In this document: piece by piece, positions 47,290-59,115 of the stretch
How the letters are laid out: every line of letters starts with the position of its first letter
Numbering within the stretch: the first letter of the stretch is position 1
Origin: Rhyacophila brunnea
Taxonomy: Eukaryota > Arthropoda > Insecta > Trichoptera > Rhyacophilidae
Assembly (NCBI GenBank): GCA_022495005.1
Contig: JAGYXB010000612.1
Span: forward strand, 1,922,001-1,986,000
Length of the DNA: 64,000 nt
Direction: 5' to 3'
The notes under the pieces: model-generated
Told to the model about the DNA's origin: nothing
Seen by the model: only the letters and a program-made list of their open reading frames with translations
Databases searched by the model: none
Position numbers and translations under genes: made by a program

Positions 47290-47760
47290 GGAATATAAGG
47301 GCCAACCCCAGGTGAGGAGACTAAAGTTACACGTTTCACGGCTTTGAATGGTAAATCAATTTAAAGAATAGTAAATTACATTTAAAATACAAACAAATTA
47401 CCCGTGGGACAAGCGTTCTTACCATCACCCGTTTACCGGTTTAATTAATATGTACTGAATTCACGTTTGCTGTATGATTATTTAAACACCAATCAGCTTG
47501 CTATAACCTGTACGGAATCACCTAGTCTTTTATATATTGATACCAACTTAAAGTCACCGCTGTATGGGGTATTAAAATCCAGCTGATGTTGAGGTGTAAT
47601 AAAATGCCATTCAAATACCGAGGTAACATTTTATGAGAAGGTGATATTTGACTTATAAAATCCACCTGGACCTGGCCTTGGATACGGTATATTAAATATT
47701 TAGTTTTTTTTAGCTTCCTCCACAATTTGTAAAAAGTCACTTACTGGATATTATCATTAG
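47290..47760. other. Non-coding
   Basis: Nothing recognised. Confidence 0.3.
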
Positions 47761-48030
47761 ACCAGGCCATCGATATGCGTCCACGTATAATGACGCAATA
47801 ATTAGTATCTGAGTGACGAGCGACGTCTGACACAGCGACGCAGGCGACTCTCCCGGGAGTGTCCTCGCCGATTGACGTCCCGCCATCCGATATCAATTAG
47901 ACGCCATGTTTATCGCGAAGCGCCCACCACAGCGCCCGCCTAATTCGTTTACATCTCACGGACCCACATAATAACAACGCAACACCTTATTTGATTACCG
48001 CTGTTATCGGCAAGAGGATCGTGTGTCATC
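47760..48030. other. GC-richer patch, possible regulatory element
   Basis: A compositional peak with GACGTC, TCTCCCGGGAGTG, GATATCAATTAG and TTTGATTACC motifs, no coding frame of note. ATTAG/GATTA cores are homeodomain-type sites, which occur often by chance in AT-rich DNA. Confidence 0.4.
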
Positions 48031-48627
48031 GACAATGTTGCTAACTTAGCGTTTTTCTTACTCGATTTTAAATGGTAAAGCGGTCTATCTTGAACAATTC
48101 GAATCTGACGTATAGCGTTAAATCTATTGTTGCGAAATGAAAGTACTCATAAACAAACTCAGATTGGTTTGAAAATGAACATACTGGAATTGGGATGTCT
48201 TTGCGAGACTAGATAATCTGTAGACATTATAAGAAATACGTATACGTATGTCATTATGATACCTTGTCTTTTCTCATCTTCGAAATTGAAGACATCGGTG
48301 CAATAACAGCGTACGTACAAAAAGACGATTCTGAGATATTCGCCTTCAAAGTTTTTACATATGAATTAAATGTACTTTTTGGCATTTGAGAAAATCATTA
48401 TTTTTTACACATTGTAGGTTGTCTATTCTAGTTCTATAAAATGTAATAACATGTACTTATTTAACCGATTTTTTTCTATTTATCAATAAGTAAGTATACG
48501 TAAGTTATACGCTGGTTTTGCGTGATGCAAAAAAAGATTAAAAAAATATTATAAACCAACATTGAGCGATTATTTATTGGAAATTAATACAAATTTGAAG
48601 CAATTAAATAAATTAAAAATATAATAT

Positions 48628-48849
48628 CTATTTAATATCTTCGTTTTCTTCTGATTCACTGGTCTTGTCATCGTCATTCTGAATATGTCCACTGTCAAAA
48701 TTCATAATATTTTTAAGCCATTCTGCACCACGTGGAGTTAAAAACTTCAGTAGACTTTGAATATCATTCTTTTCTTCTGGCTTTACTGCTATCATTTCAG
48801 CTCTTTGTAGATGTAAATCCTCTTTTTTGGAAGGATTGTCGTACCAGGT
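48628..48849 (-). pseudogene. Orphan C-terminal coding fragment, probably transposon-derived
   Basis: The minus strand encodes 73 residues in one frame ending at TAG: TWYDNPSKKEDLHLQRAEMI, then AVKPEEKNDIQSLLKFLTPR, then GAEWLKNIMNFDSG and an acidic tail (DDDKTSESEENEDIK). Composition and codon use look truly protein-coding. Upstream on that strand the frame becomes stop-ridden. The KxDIxxLLKFL pattern recalls the C-terminal end of the transposase-like proteins to which 57828-59115 belongs, but the match is weak. It could be the last exon of a host gene. I cannot name the family. Confidence 0.45.
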
Positions 48850-48989
48850 TTAAAAATATTAAATTTTTGAAAAAAAATCGTAGTACGATTGGGATGGCTC
48901 TACATCTGTAGTTAGTAGCAGGTAGGTCCAATCTCTTCGATATACGTAACCGCATGATATGATGCTGTAATATACGTAACACATTTGAA

Positions 48990-50574
48990 TTTTTAAAACA
49001 GTGTAAATTTTGAATGAAAACTTAAACAAGAAGTCTCAAGGCATCATATTTGTTTAAACTAAACAATAATACGTTTTGAAATTGTCACTTTTTGACATTA
49101 GAGAATAAATTGTATTTGTTTATTTTTTTTTATTCTTCTGCAAAATTTGTGGATAGTACGCAAGTGACAGTATTTGCGAGTTTCTTTTGTTTTTTTCTTC
49201 TTTCTTTTATAAAATGAGTGGCTATCAGAATAAAGCGTTTTGAATTTAGAGTGGTTACATAATAATCAATAAACATATCGAAAAATACCCCTCACACGTT
49301 CAATATAATATAATAATATGCATACGATTCGATACATGTACATTTCATTTGGCGTAATCTCACGGGATTTCATATCACAAATAAGCCTTTAGTCGAATTC
49401 TCATTGAACCTAGTCAAAGGTGATTGAAATCTGATGAAACTTTATAAACAACTTTCCCTCTGTTCGAGTTCGAGTACACAATAAAACATATTCGTCTCTT
49501 TTTTATTTATAACGCAGAATGCTTACCGAGTGATATATCGAAATAAGTTATTATTTTTGACAATTCGATGAACTGGAAAATTCTTTTATTCTTTTGTCAA
49601 GTGTTAAGCACCGGCTTAGTTCAGTGTATGGGTCACACGATGAAAACTTTAATATAAATGTAATAATATGCTGTGAAAACTGACTGAAGTGTTCAACGTT
49701 CATTGTTATAATTCAATGTTGAATAATCCTTACGATATAAATATCATATTATTGTATTTTATTTTATCAAAAAGATTGAAATATTCAGTATATAATAATA
49801 TTATAGTCATGGGAAACGAAGTCATTTACATGTGAACATAAGTCATCAAATCGATTGAATTTATTTTAATGTTTCATTCTGATTGATTAGTTCAATTGAG
49901 TCAATAAGGGCATACAATTCTCCTCGAACGCTTACAGTCACTCTGACTCGCTCCTGTCTTCAGAGCGATCACAAAATAACGTTGGCTGGAGACGGAAATT
50001 TACCTTTTTTATAAAGACGTCACGAGTCAGTCATGATTATGCGCACGGAAGATAGTGTACGGCTGACTTACGGGCGGTCTCTGGCTCATGTCTTTCTTTG
50101 TAACTTAATTTGAAATAGTACCTGAGTTGTTTATTGATAGGAATAAGGTTATAAGTAAATAATTGGAATAATTAGAAGTTAACCCGGGGTTGGAGCGAAC
50201 CCTTTTTTGAGTTGCTCCGCTCCGGGATATAATACGTGCTCCAGCTCCGGGTAAAAAGATTTAATAGGTATTACCTATATGTGTACAAATATTTAAAAAA
50301 ATAAGTAATTTTGAACTAAGATTTATTATTCGTCATTTTCATTATTAATTCTATTCAACAAAATTCCGAAAGCAAATCGTCTTTCATTATCTGCCTCTTC
50401 TGTCAAAAAAGTGAAGTTATTTATCACTCGGCAGTGTTACCGTATTTAAAATGTTTCCGGTGTTGCAAAATGTCAAATATAATATTTTCTATTTTTTAAT
50501 TGAATGAATGAATTTTAGGACGAAAATTTAATAATAAAAACAAACATACGGAACAGTGGAGCACTATAAATTTT
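48990..50574. other. Non-coding
   Basis: A less AT-rich patch at 49920-50100 contains GACGTCAC and TATAAAG but no downstream coding exon. Otherwise AT-rich. Confidence 0.3.
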
Positions 50575-50580
50575 CGGTGC

Positions 50581-50665
50581 TCCTGGTTTAATTTGTAAAG
50601 CACAGCGCCTGGAATGCGATGGTTATGGGCTCAAGTCCCATTCGATGTAAGTACCTACATATATT
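50581..50665 (+). repeat. tRNA-like SINE fragment
   Basis: A-box-like TGGTTTAATTTGTAAAGCAC and B-box-like GGGCTCAAGTCCCATTCG about 30 bp apart. Worn single copy. Confidence 0.45.
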
Positions 50666-50669
50666 ATTA

Positions 50670-52080
50670 TGTTTGTAATGTCTTTCAAAAAACGATGTAA
50701 GTATAAATAATTTCAGCTAAAGTAAGTAACGAATATTTAAATTTGGAAGACTTTTTCAGTCGTTTATTCATTCTTCATTGTTAGTCTGTAGTGTTTATTA
50801 TTATATGCGAAAGTGAGCGCATCGATGTAAATGTTGGTTCATTAAATTTAATGTCTTCCTTCAATGTCGAAATTAATTGGACCTGTCCTGTTTACAGAAT
50901 GTGCATACTCCGTCCAGCATTTTATATCGGTTCTAAAGCTACTCAATTATTGCAGTTTATAATTGACATAGTCAAACAATAATAATAAATCTATTTTACG
51001 AACAACAGTAGATATAGATAATACGGATCAGGTTAACAAATCTAATGACGTTGGCCTACAGCTAAACCTTACTATACAACATGAGCTGCCCAGTTCTTCG
51101 ACAACCTATCAATATATGACCAAAAGCAAAACTTATATCAGATACTCATATCGTTAATTAGTTCAAACCACCCGAATTTTCATACAAAACGGATAAGAAA
51201 GTGCGACATGACTGGACCGTTTCAATAATCTCTGTTCAGAGATAAAACAGACACTGAATATTTGCCAGAATCATTGCCGACATCCGGTAACGGATATGGC
51301 ACAGAAAGAATAAATTGTATAAATTATTTGAAAACAGTTATTTCTAGAGGGTTTAAAAGTGTGTGCCGTGTATAACTTTCAGAGACGCCGCAGGATAAAG
51401 ACAAATAATACGAGTATATTGGTATAATTAGGCCGCCGACGCATGTTCACATTGATTCAATGAAAATATGGTTTGGTTACTATAATATCGGTAATTCACA
51501 ACCTTTTTTGTTTGGTTGAACCATTGAGTATTTTTTTTTATTTCGCGAACCCCGACTTGGCACTTACATAATGAGATACACATCTACAAACATTCACAGG
51601 ATTTTAGCGCAGTATACAAAAAATTGCGAAATCTTCACGTAATCTACCATTAAAAGTGGTATTGTTCGTATTCCATCTGTAATCTATTGCCCTCTTAGAA
51701 TGTCTTGCCCTAAGCAACGCACGAACTGCCTACTAACTGGCACGGTATATCACACCTAGTAGGGTTAGTAGGTACGCAATAATTAATAGATAATATACGC
51801 GTGCTGACTGTTTCTCACTTGCACTTATGGTTTTTATTCAAGCCATTCAGATTCCAAGATTTAGGAAACTGGTAGACATTTTTTTAGGGCGCCGTAAAAA
51901 ATATACACCACAGGCGCTCTAAAACAGAGAAGTTTGTGTTAACTCGTGTGGTTAGCGTAAATAACTAGCTACTTAGGAAGTAAGTATATTTTATAAAATA
52001 TTCCTATACAAACTGTGGCTTTCGGCTTCCTCAATTCCGAAACGTATCTTATCGCGTTACACACTTAAACGGATTAGAGT
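50670..52080. other. Non-coding
   Basis: No domain-bearing frame or repeat partner seen. Confidence 0.3.
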
Positions 52081-52084
52081 TTGC

Positions 52085-52365
52085 GAAATATTTCTCAAAT
52101 CCACCCGTGCGGTGGCGTTTGTACAGTGCCCCGAAATCTGTTAACTCGGTTATCGAAGTTCGGCATCTTCCGGAGGCGAATTTCGTTTCGGGGGGATGCC
52201 CCGGAGAAAGTTTCTAGCGCGAGATCGCTTGATAGCGAAACCGACCCTCTCCCGCCTGGCCGTTCGCTCCAGACTCGCGACGCTATCGAAAGTTTTATTC
52301 CTTCGTCTTCATCTTCGTTTGCCGTTTCGTTTTGTTGGCGCTCTTTTTTTGTGGTGCCCACAGAA
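52085..52365. other. GC/CpG-rich island, possible regulatory element or exon
   Basis: A strong compositional peak (TTTCGTTTCGGGGGGATGCC, CGAAACCGACCCTCTCCCGC). Frames of 111 codons (plus) and 88 codons (minus) are both open and neither resembles a known family, so coding is not supported. A second island lies 600 bp on. Confidence 0.45.
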
Positions 52366-52984
52366 CAGAATATAATGAATAGAATTCCGATGGGCTATAT
52401 TTGGGCGATGTTTTGAATGTGCGAGTGTCCTACGAAAATGAAACACATTACAGACGTGCACTACTCAAGATAATAAACAAACAAACAAACAGTTTATACT
52501 AAATGATGCTCCAAAGTTGAAGTTTTGCATATGCATAGCACTAGTTTCCAATAAGAACTACTGCCACCATCTTGGAAAACAGATTTAGGTGTTCATCCAT
52601 TTCTAAAGTAAATTAAAAATCGTCACATATGTACCTACATTGTTTTCACTTCTTCCCTACATCTCGGTAATCGTTGTTGATAAAATGATAACTATTTTTA
52701 TTCACGATAATTATTATTAAATTTTCTAAAATAAAACTTTGAAACATTTTCGATATTTATGGCCATTGGTGAGATGTAGCTGAAAAACTAAAAATCGTCC
52801 GCCATTTTCCAAGATGGCGGCCATATCACAGTATGTATGGGTGCTGATGTTGTTACTGGGTACATACAATACTATATGGCTGTACTATATGTGGAGTTTT
52901 TATGTACCAAAATGTAAAAATATGCCGACTGCTATTTCAACGTATCTATGTTCATCGATAATGACGATTCGAACGAACCCGACA

Positions 52985-53195
52985 AATGAATGCTTAATTC
53001 TCTTTCCAACCCCGCATCGGAAAACAGCTGGATTTTCCGAGGAAAGCCCCGGAGCGGGATGTTTTTTGAGTCGGCCGACGACCCGGAAGCGAATCGTGTT
53101 TACCTTCCCGCCGGAAACTCGCGCTCTGGCGGGAAGATCCGGAGCCCCGAATACAAGCCTCTCCGCCCCTTCCCACGTATCGGTGGGGCTAATCG
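52985..53195. other. Second GC/CpG-rich island
   Basis: Peak with CCGAGGAAAGCCCCGGAGCG and CTCGCGCTCTGGCGGGAAGA. Three overlapping frames are open on both strands, without recognisable domains. Confidence 0.45.
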
Positions 53196-53414
53196 CCTAA
53201 CAAACTGGAAAAGGTTATACAAATCATTTGGAATTAATGACAGGACTAAATTTATTTCCCATTGTGTTGTAATTTTTACCGATTTTGAAAATGAACGGTT
53301 TAGAAAGATAAATGTTCCAAAGAGTTAAAAATGCCGGACATATTTCATTTTATAAAATGTTTTTATCATTTGATATTAATCACAATAATATTATATAAAC
53401 GTGTTTTAATATGT

Positions 53415-53753
53415 GTCCGGAAACTTGTACGTATGCAGTTCGCCGTATACTTCACTGTAAAATGTAGTATCAGAAATATATGGCCGTATATTAAAAACCG
53501 TCCAACCTCTTTAGGTCGTATAGTATCAACTGACATAAAATTCATGTCTAAATAAAACACGGTTCTTGTCGGTTTACAGGAAGCCAGCAGCAAAGAAATT
53601 TTGAAAATAGCCGATATACTGGATTATTTGTTAGGTTAGGTTATGTTTTCATTCTTGAATTCACGAATTTTGCCAAAATCAGCTATTGAATTAATGTTCA
53701 AATTGAATCTAATAAAATTGGAGACCGTATAGTATACGCAATTTACATGTAAC
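53415..53753 (+). repeat. Unclassified dispersed repeat, copy 2 of 2
   Basis: Partner of 31968-32384, same orientation, with deletions near the right end. Confidence 0.8.
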
Positions 53754-54084
53754 CGTTTTAGTATTTAATGAATACTTTTCGTTTCGATTAAAACCCTCGC
53801 CCCCGCTTCTTAATTATTTTGAACATGCCAATTTTATCAGCTAGTGTGTAAATAGCTCTTTTCCTACCCTTACCACACAACATTGAATACTTATAATATT
53901 CATATTTTGTAAATATCTCAAAAACTTCCATATTGGGAAAATTCTTGAATTAAATATGGTGCCTGATAGGAATTAAACGGTAATTTACCAATTTAGTCAC
54001 CTTCATCCTTCCTAATTACGAGAATATTTACTAGTCGTTCAACTGAAGCTCTTCTCAAGTTAGTTCAGTTCCCTACTATTAATT

Positions 54085-54262
54085 TCGTCGTAATTAGATA
54101 GGGTTTATGTGAATAAATTGGTACAGTACATCCCGGAATTCCATGGATGAGGTTCGAGACCTTGTCCGATACCTTATATATGATTCGGAGTGTTTTCAAA
54201 TTATGTTTATTCAATAAAGAATATTATGTACGTTCTAAAATCGGGTGTTTGTTGAATAAAAA
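54085..54262 (+). repeat. tRNA-like SINE, worn copy of the 44461 family
   Basis: A-box-like GTGAATAAATTGGTACAG, B-box-like GAGGTTCGAGACCTTGTCCG, then GTGTTTTCAAATTATGTTTA as in the 56690 copy. Confidence 0.55.
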
Positions 54263-54264
54263 AA

Positions 54265-55045
54265 TGGATTATTAAATTATAATATTACTTATACTCGAAC
54301 GTTAAAATTTGACTCTAGACTTGTGAGCTTTTTACACGTGTCATCGTTACAATAAATAATTATCATATTATATTATAATAATCGCCAAGTAAACGCATAA
54401 TTACTTCACGCGATATTATTTATAACCTGCCAACTTGAATTTGAACCTTTTGCATTTTCTTATGAGCGTAGAAGAAAATGCTTTCCTCTTTGAGTCATGT
54501 CCGGGTACTTATTTTATTGTGTTTTAGCTACACTCTCGAGTATCATTAATAATTAATAAACAATTTCAAATCTAATTTGAATTTTTGATAATAATTTCAG
54601 ACATTGTCTCATTTTACTAAAATTTGCTTTGAATAACAGAATTCATTATACATCATCATATTTCTCTGAACAATAATTATTTCCTTCCGTAGTCGACTAA
54701 CAAGATGTACACTCTACTTCACTGGTTGATTCCGGTGATGATTCCTGAACTATTGATCAATTTAATTTAAAGGAAAACACGATGTTATCAAATACCTATT
54801 AAAATATAGTTCACGATCTGAAATACTACGACAGTTATTTGGAATAAACTTGCTGTCCCGCTTTGACATTTCCCTCCCGCGATGACCGATAAGAATCTAG
54901 CGCAGTGTCACGTGGTATCTATTATCACCATCTGTCAGTACGATGTAATATTTTACTAGCTTCGGTGATTTTATAATTTGGCGGTCATTATGTATTATTT
55001 GTGTTGCTTTTAAGATGTGTTCTAATAATGAAATCAATTTTTAAA
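54265..55045. other. AT-rich, nothing recognised
   Basis: No coding or repeat signal. Confidence 0.3.
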
Positions 55046-55047
55046 AA

Positions 55048-55225
55048 TAAAGGTAGAGGATCGAATCCCGGGTCTGGCAAAAATTAACATGTGTGTTTGG
55101 ACCCATAGTGTGGACCTAATAGTTTGTTTGAGCAAGTGACTAACGGCCATTTCTAGTAAAAGTTTTGTTAAGAAACCTCTTCGTGAGTCGGCCCAGGTCC
55201 ACATATGATTGTAGAGTCAATTAAT
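55048..55225 (+). repeat. tRNA-derived SINE, third copy of the 33490 family
   Basis: B box GGATCGAATCCCGGGTCTGG, then GTGGACCTAATAGTTTG, GAGCAAGTGACTAAC and ACATATGATTGT. The A-box part is missing. Confidence 0.65.
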
Positions 55226-56336
55226 AATAATTAAGAGGACTATGTCGTTCAATTTATAGTCAAACTACGTGGTTGACTGATTTACCGATGTTTACATACG
55301 TCAAAGATACGTAAAAACAATGTTACACACGTAGACAGAGATAGCATGTCCGATTTAGGCAACAACTGACTTGTACGAAGCCGAGTGTGTCATTGAAGAC
55401 CGCTAGTCATGAAATAACCTATGATCCCGTATGAATGTTAAAATGTTTCGTATGTCATATTTTTTCATCTACTAAATCGAAACTAATCGCAGTTAGTTAT
55501 TTTCGTACTGGCACCATTGATATATCTACACCTACAGGATATACCAATTCATACAACATCTAAGCAGAAAAATGTGTACTTACTGTAAATCTGTTACAAT
55601 CGTCCTTGTTTGCAGTGTAGGTAGGGTTCAGTTTTAAGTACACACATGTGATAATGATGTATTTAGAACAATAATTATTTTATTTTTACCCTTATTACAA
55701 TGCAGCCAGGGTTTATTTTTCCGTCACTACAAACTAAAATTATTGCGTAGTCATTTATTTATCACACACTTCGTCCGTATAATACGCCAATGGCTAGGAC
55801 AATTCATGTTCATTTATGTATGTATGTATGTGCCTACATGCATTCTTTGAGTGAAATCGGGGTCTTTTTAAAAAATTTACGTTACCATTTACTGCCAAAA
55901 TAAATATACGCTATGACTGATATTCTTATGTGAATCGCTCTGTAAGGACAATATAATCCATACATTTATAAACAAGGCACGAGCTGCTCGGGGGAAACGA
56001 ATATAGCATCGCCCATTTCCTTCCGCGTCTTCTTTGCCCGTGTTTGCATGTCTGTTGCGTGTGTATATAAATGTTTGTATGCTTAGATTTTTTTGTAGTC
56101 ACCGGATGGGTACCTTTGGTGGTCGCCATGTCACCAATGTGCCAGTATTTAATGTCCACATTGTTTTACAGGGTTCATAGCTAGTGAGCCCTCCCAATTG
56201 ACTAATGTTTAGTAAATACATGTAGGTATGTCATTCCTTCAATTGTATGATTTTCATAGTAATGTATTTAGAGAGAGCGAACTATTTTTATACCATTTTC
56301 ACCTGAACTCTATGAATATGTAGTTGAACATTTATA
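55226..56336. other. Non-coding
   Basis: Contains a short (ATGT)n run near 55816; otherwise nothing recognised. Confidence 0.3.
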
Positions 56337-56500
56337 CACTAGAAAAAGTCAATTTGTAGAAAAAAAAATACGACACCTGACGGGACTTGAACCTGTATCA
56401 CTGCTGGACATGTATGTTTTAAAATTATGTATATTCAATATATAGAATGTAACATTCTCAAATCTTGTGTCTTATTCGTCGAATAAAATAAATAGTTTAT
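56337..56500 (-). repeat. SINE of the 44461 family, minus strand, deleted
   Basis: AAAAAAAATACGACACCTGACGG and the B box (minus GGTTCAAGTCCCGTC) are kept; the A-box half is missing. It ends in TCGTCGAATAAAATAAATAG, the family's terminal repeat. Confidence 0.65.
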
Positions 56501-56689
56501 TAAATTATTAGCAAATCTAAGGACGTTATAAGAACTAAATAATGGAGTGATCCGCGACGTCGGTTAGTAATTATGGAATTAATTGATGCTTACCATAATT
56601 TAATATACTAAAACCGATAGCCAACATTATAACGCAATTCGGTAAGGATTTTCGTGTAACAACTACTGGTTTAAATCGTCATAATTTAG

Positions 56690-56880
56690 TAAGATCCCCG
56701 TCGCTCAATTGGAAAAGTATACTGGCGCGAATCCAGCAGATGCAGGTTCAAGTCCCGTCGGATGTCTTATTTTTTTTTCTACAAAATGCTTTTTTCTAGT
56801 GTGTAATATGTATGAGATGATTTCAAATTATGTATGTTCAATATATAGAATGTTACATTCTCAAATCTTGTGTCGTGTGT
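56690..56880 (+). repeat. SINE of the 44461 family, plus strand
   Basis: A-box-like GTCGCTCAATTGGAAAAGTA, CTGGCGCGAATCCAGCAG, B box GGTTCAAGTCCCGTCGG, a T run, then TTTTTTCTAGTGTGTAATAT and ATAGAATGTTACATTCTC, matching the 44461 copy. Confidence 0.7.
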
Positions 56881-57206
56881 TGATGCGAATCCTGAGCGTC
56901 CTCCGCCAGTGCCACATATCTAATGCGCGTATTGTCTTCCTGTTGGATTCTCGAGGAGTTCAGGTTTCAACTCGGTACCTATCAGAAAACTGAGAAAAGC
57001 AGTTCTTTGACAAGTCTTTTAACACAAATTATTTAAAAGGTAAATCATGATATTTGGTAAGACACAGCATATGGATCTCAACAGGTTTGGTTGTTAGTTA
57101 TTTGCTTAACCCAATAGGTCCTCGCCCTGTATCCTAACACACATAAAAAACTTAGAGTTAAAACACCCGATCCGTAGGTAAAAATCCAAGCAAAACCAGC
57201 ACTAAA
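56881..57206. other. Non-coding
   Basis: Nothing recognised. Confidence 0.3.
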
Positions 57207-57827
57207 TATCGACCCTTAATCGGCAGAACAACGTAAGCGACACTTTTTGGTAAATTGCGTTTTAAACGGAGAACTGTTCAATATCACCTAGCGCGTAAGT
57301 GACAAAAATATTACAGCCCGATCTCATTCGCGTGACATTTTTTTAGGGTCTGTGCCTTTTAGCGTTTTAACTTGTATCGCATTATAAAGTAGAGCAAAAC
57401 AACGTAACCGACATTATTTGATAGTGTAAGCTACGGTACGGTTTATTCGGTGGTCCGTCTGGTAGTGAGTTGTGCGAAAACCGATTTGGGAGGAAAGCTC
57501 GCGCCGTCCAGTAAAACTGGCTGAGATAAAATAAACCTGGTAATAGAGTTTATTAAACAATAATTACCCGCCGTTCCATCTCACTACTGTCGGCATAATC
57601 TACGAAGAATAGTATCTTCCTGTAGATTTTTGAAATGCTAAAAATGTATATAAAATTTATACTGAAAATTTGGATTCTTTGAATGAATCCACTAATGTCG
57701 TAATTCGGAATGTTTTCAGAAACGTATTTAATAGACAGTAAGTTCAACTTGGGTTTTCATCTACTTACCAAAAAGATAATAGTGTTCTTTTTGCGAGAAA
57801 GTAACAAATATGTCTGGTGACGAGAGA

Positions 57828-59115
57828 CTTCGGCTAATTGAAACGGATACTTAGAAATGTCCCCTTACCGTAGAAGATAAATGCAATGAGATGTTCTTTA
57901 ATGATCTGACTAAAAGTAAAAATCACAATGACGTTTTGTGCGCAAGTTTTGACCTCGAGAAGGTGCTAAACACTCCCCACGATGAAACCGTAAATTTATA
58001 TTATAGTCGAAAATACGCATACTATAATGAAAGTATCGACGAAAGTGGAACAAATAATGGATACATACTGCTTTTTATGGGGTGAAACTGATGGTAAGCG
58101 TGGCAGTAATGAGATCTCCGCAATCATGCACAAATCTTTGGATAGGACTGACAAAGCGGGAAAAAACCAAGGATTTATTATACTGTGATTGGTCAGAATA
58201 AGAACCGGGCAACACTGTCTATGCTATCTTATTTTATGAAAATTTCAACTTTCATTGAATTGATAGAAATACATATTCTATTACCAGTGGGTCTATTCTG
58301 TATTTATCGACCGCTAAAGTGATAAAGTGATAAATATTATCAAACTTAGGGTAAGTTTGTATCATAGAATTAGCACTTATTGTAACAATTACAATACGTT
58401 GATTGTAATTGTTGCAATAAGCACTACATTTTAACGGTACCTCTCTTGCTGCTGTTAAAATACAGCACTTATTGCAACAATTACAATACGTTGGTTGTAA
58501 GTACGTACTAATACTTTTATACAAACCTACCCTAAGTTTGATAATATCTATCACTTTAGCGGTCGGTAAGTACAGAATAGACCCACTGGTTGTACTACGA
58601 TGCCGGTCGATTCCATTTATGCGACAATTGAGTCATTTATATTCAGAGTAGTTTGGGCACTATCAGAATGACCCACCATCATTTCCAACGCTAGGTCATC
58701 ATGTCATATGCAGAATTCCGTGACTGGAAATCTTTCGCTGCTACTTGCATTCCTTCAAAGTTCAAAATTAAATTTGGTGAATTACAAAAGGCATAATTTA
58801 AAAAACTATACTAAAAATCAAATATTGTACCTACTCTGGTGACAGTAGGACTAAACTGTTAGACCTAGAAAATGTCATCAGATCCCGATCAAGTGCTGTG
58901 ATGCTTTAAGCGCAGCCACCCTTGCTGTATAGTGCTAAATCACCAATATCGGAGATCGAGTATAACGATCTTAAAAGTCTCTGAGTTAAATGTAATATCC
59001 CTCAGAGATGACGGATGAGTTTATGAAACTGCCACATGGATTATCAGTGGAAGATACTTTACCGGAATCCGATCAGGAAGATGTGAATGAGGATAATACA
59101 GCGATTACTGCTTAA
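57828..59115 (+). pseudogene. Broken transposase-like gene of the 57207 element
   Basis: Frames in order give ASFDLEKVLNTPHDETVNLY and NESIDESGTNNGY, then after a shift LWGETDGKRGSNEISAIMHK, then after another VIGQNKNRATLSMLSYFM. The nested MITE interrupts here. After it come MPVDSIYATIE, VWAPSEWPTIISNAR, PISEIEYNDLKSL and a C-terminal acidic tail (PESDQEDVNEDN) ending at TAA 59113-59115. These blocks, in this order, are shared by a large set of uncharacterised transposase-like proteins in arthropod genomes; the D-rich blocks plausibly form a DDE-type core. That family link rests on memory of the motifs, not a search. At least three frameshifts, several stops and the MITE make it non-functional. 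The N-terminal part is too decayed to define a start. Confidence 0.65.
58284..58589. mobile_element. Palindromic MITE, copy 2, inside the transposase-like gene
   Basis: CCAGTGGGTCTATTCTGTA at both ends in inverted orientation; arms of about 140 bp pair nearly throughout. Flanks TTA and TTG are close to a 3-bp duplication, as TCT/TCT in copy 1 (12702-13030). It splits the transposase between the GQNKNR and VDSIYATIE blocks. Confidence 0.8.

Noticed and set aside
50010..50032. TATAAAG followed by TCAGTC, a possible core promoter
   Set aside because: The spacing (about 19 bp) is shorter than normal and no exon follows; likely chance in AT-rich DNA.
52081..52416. 111-codon plus and 88-codon minus frames
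   Set aside because: Both strands open across a GC-rich island; neither protein resembles a family and no initiation or splice context decides between them.
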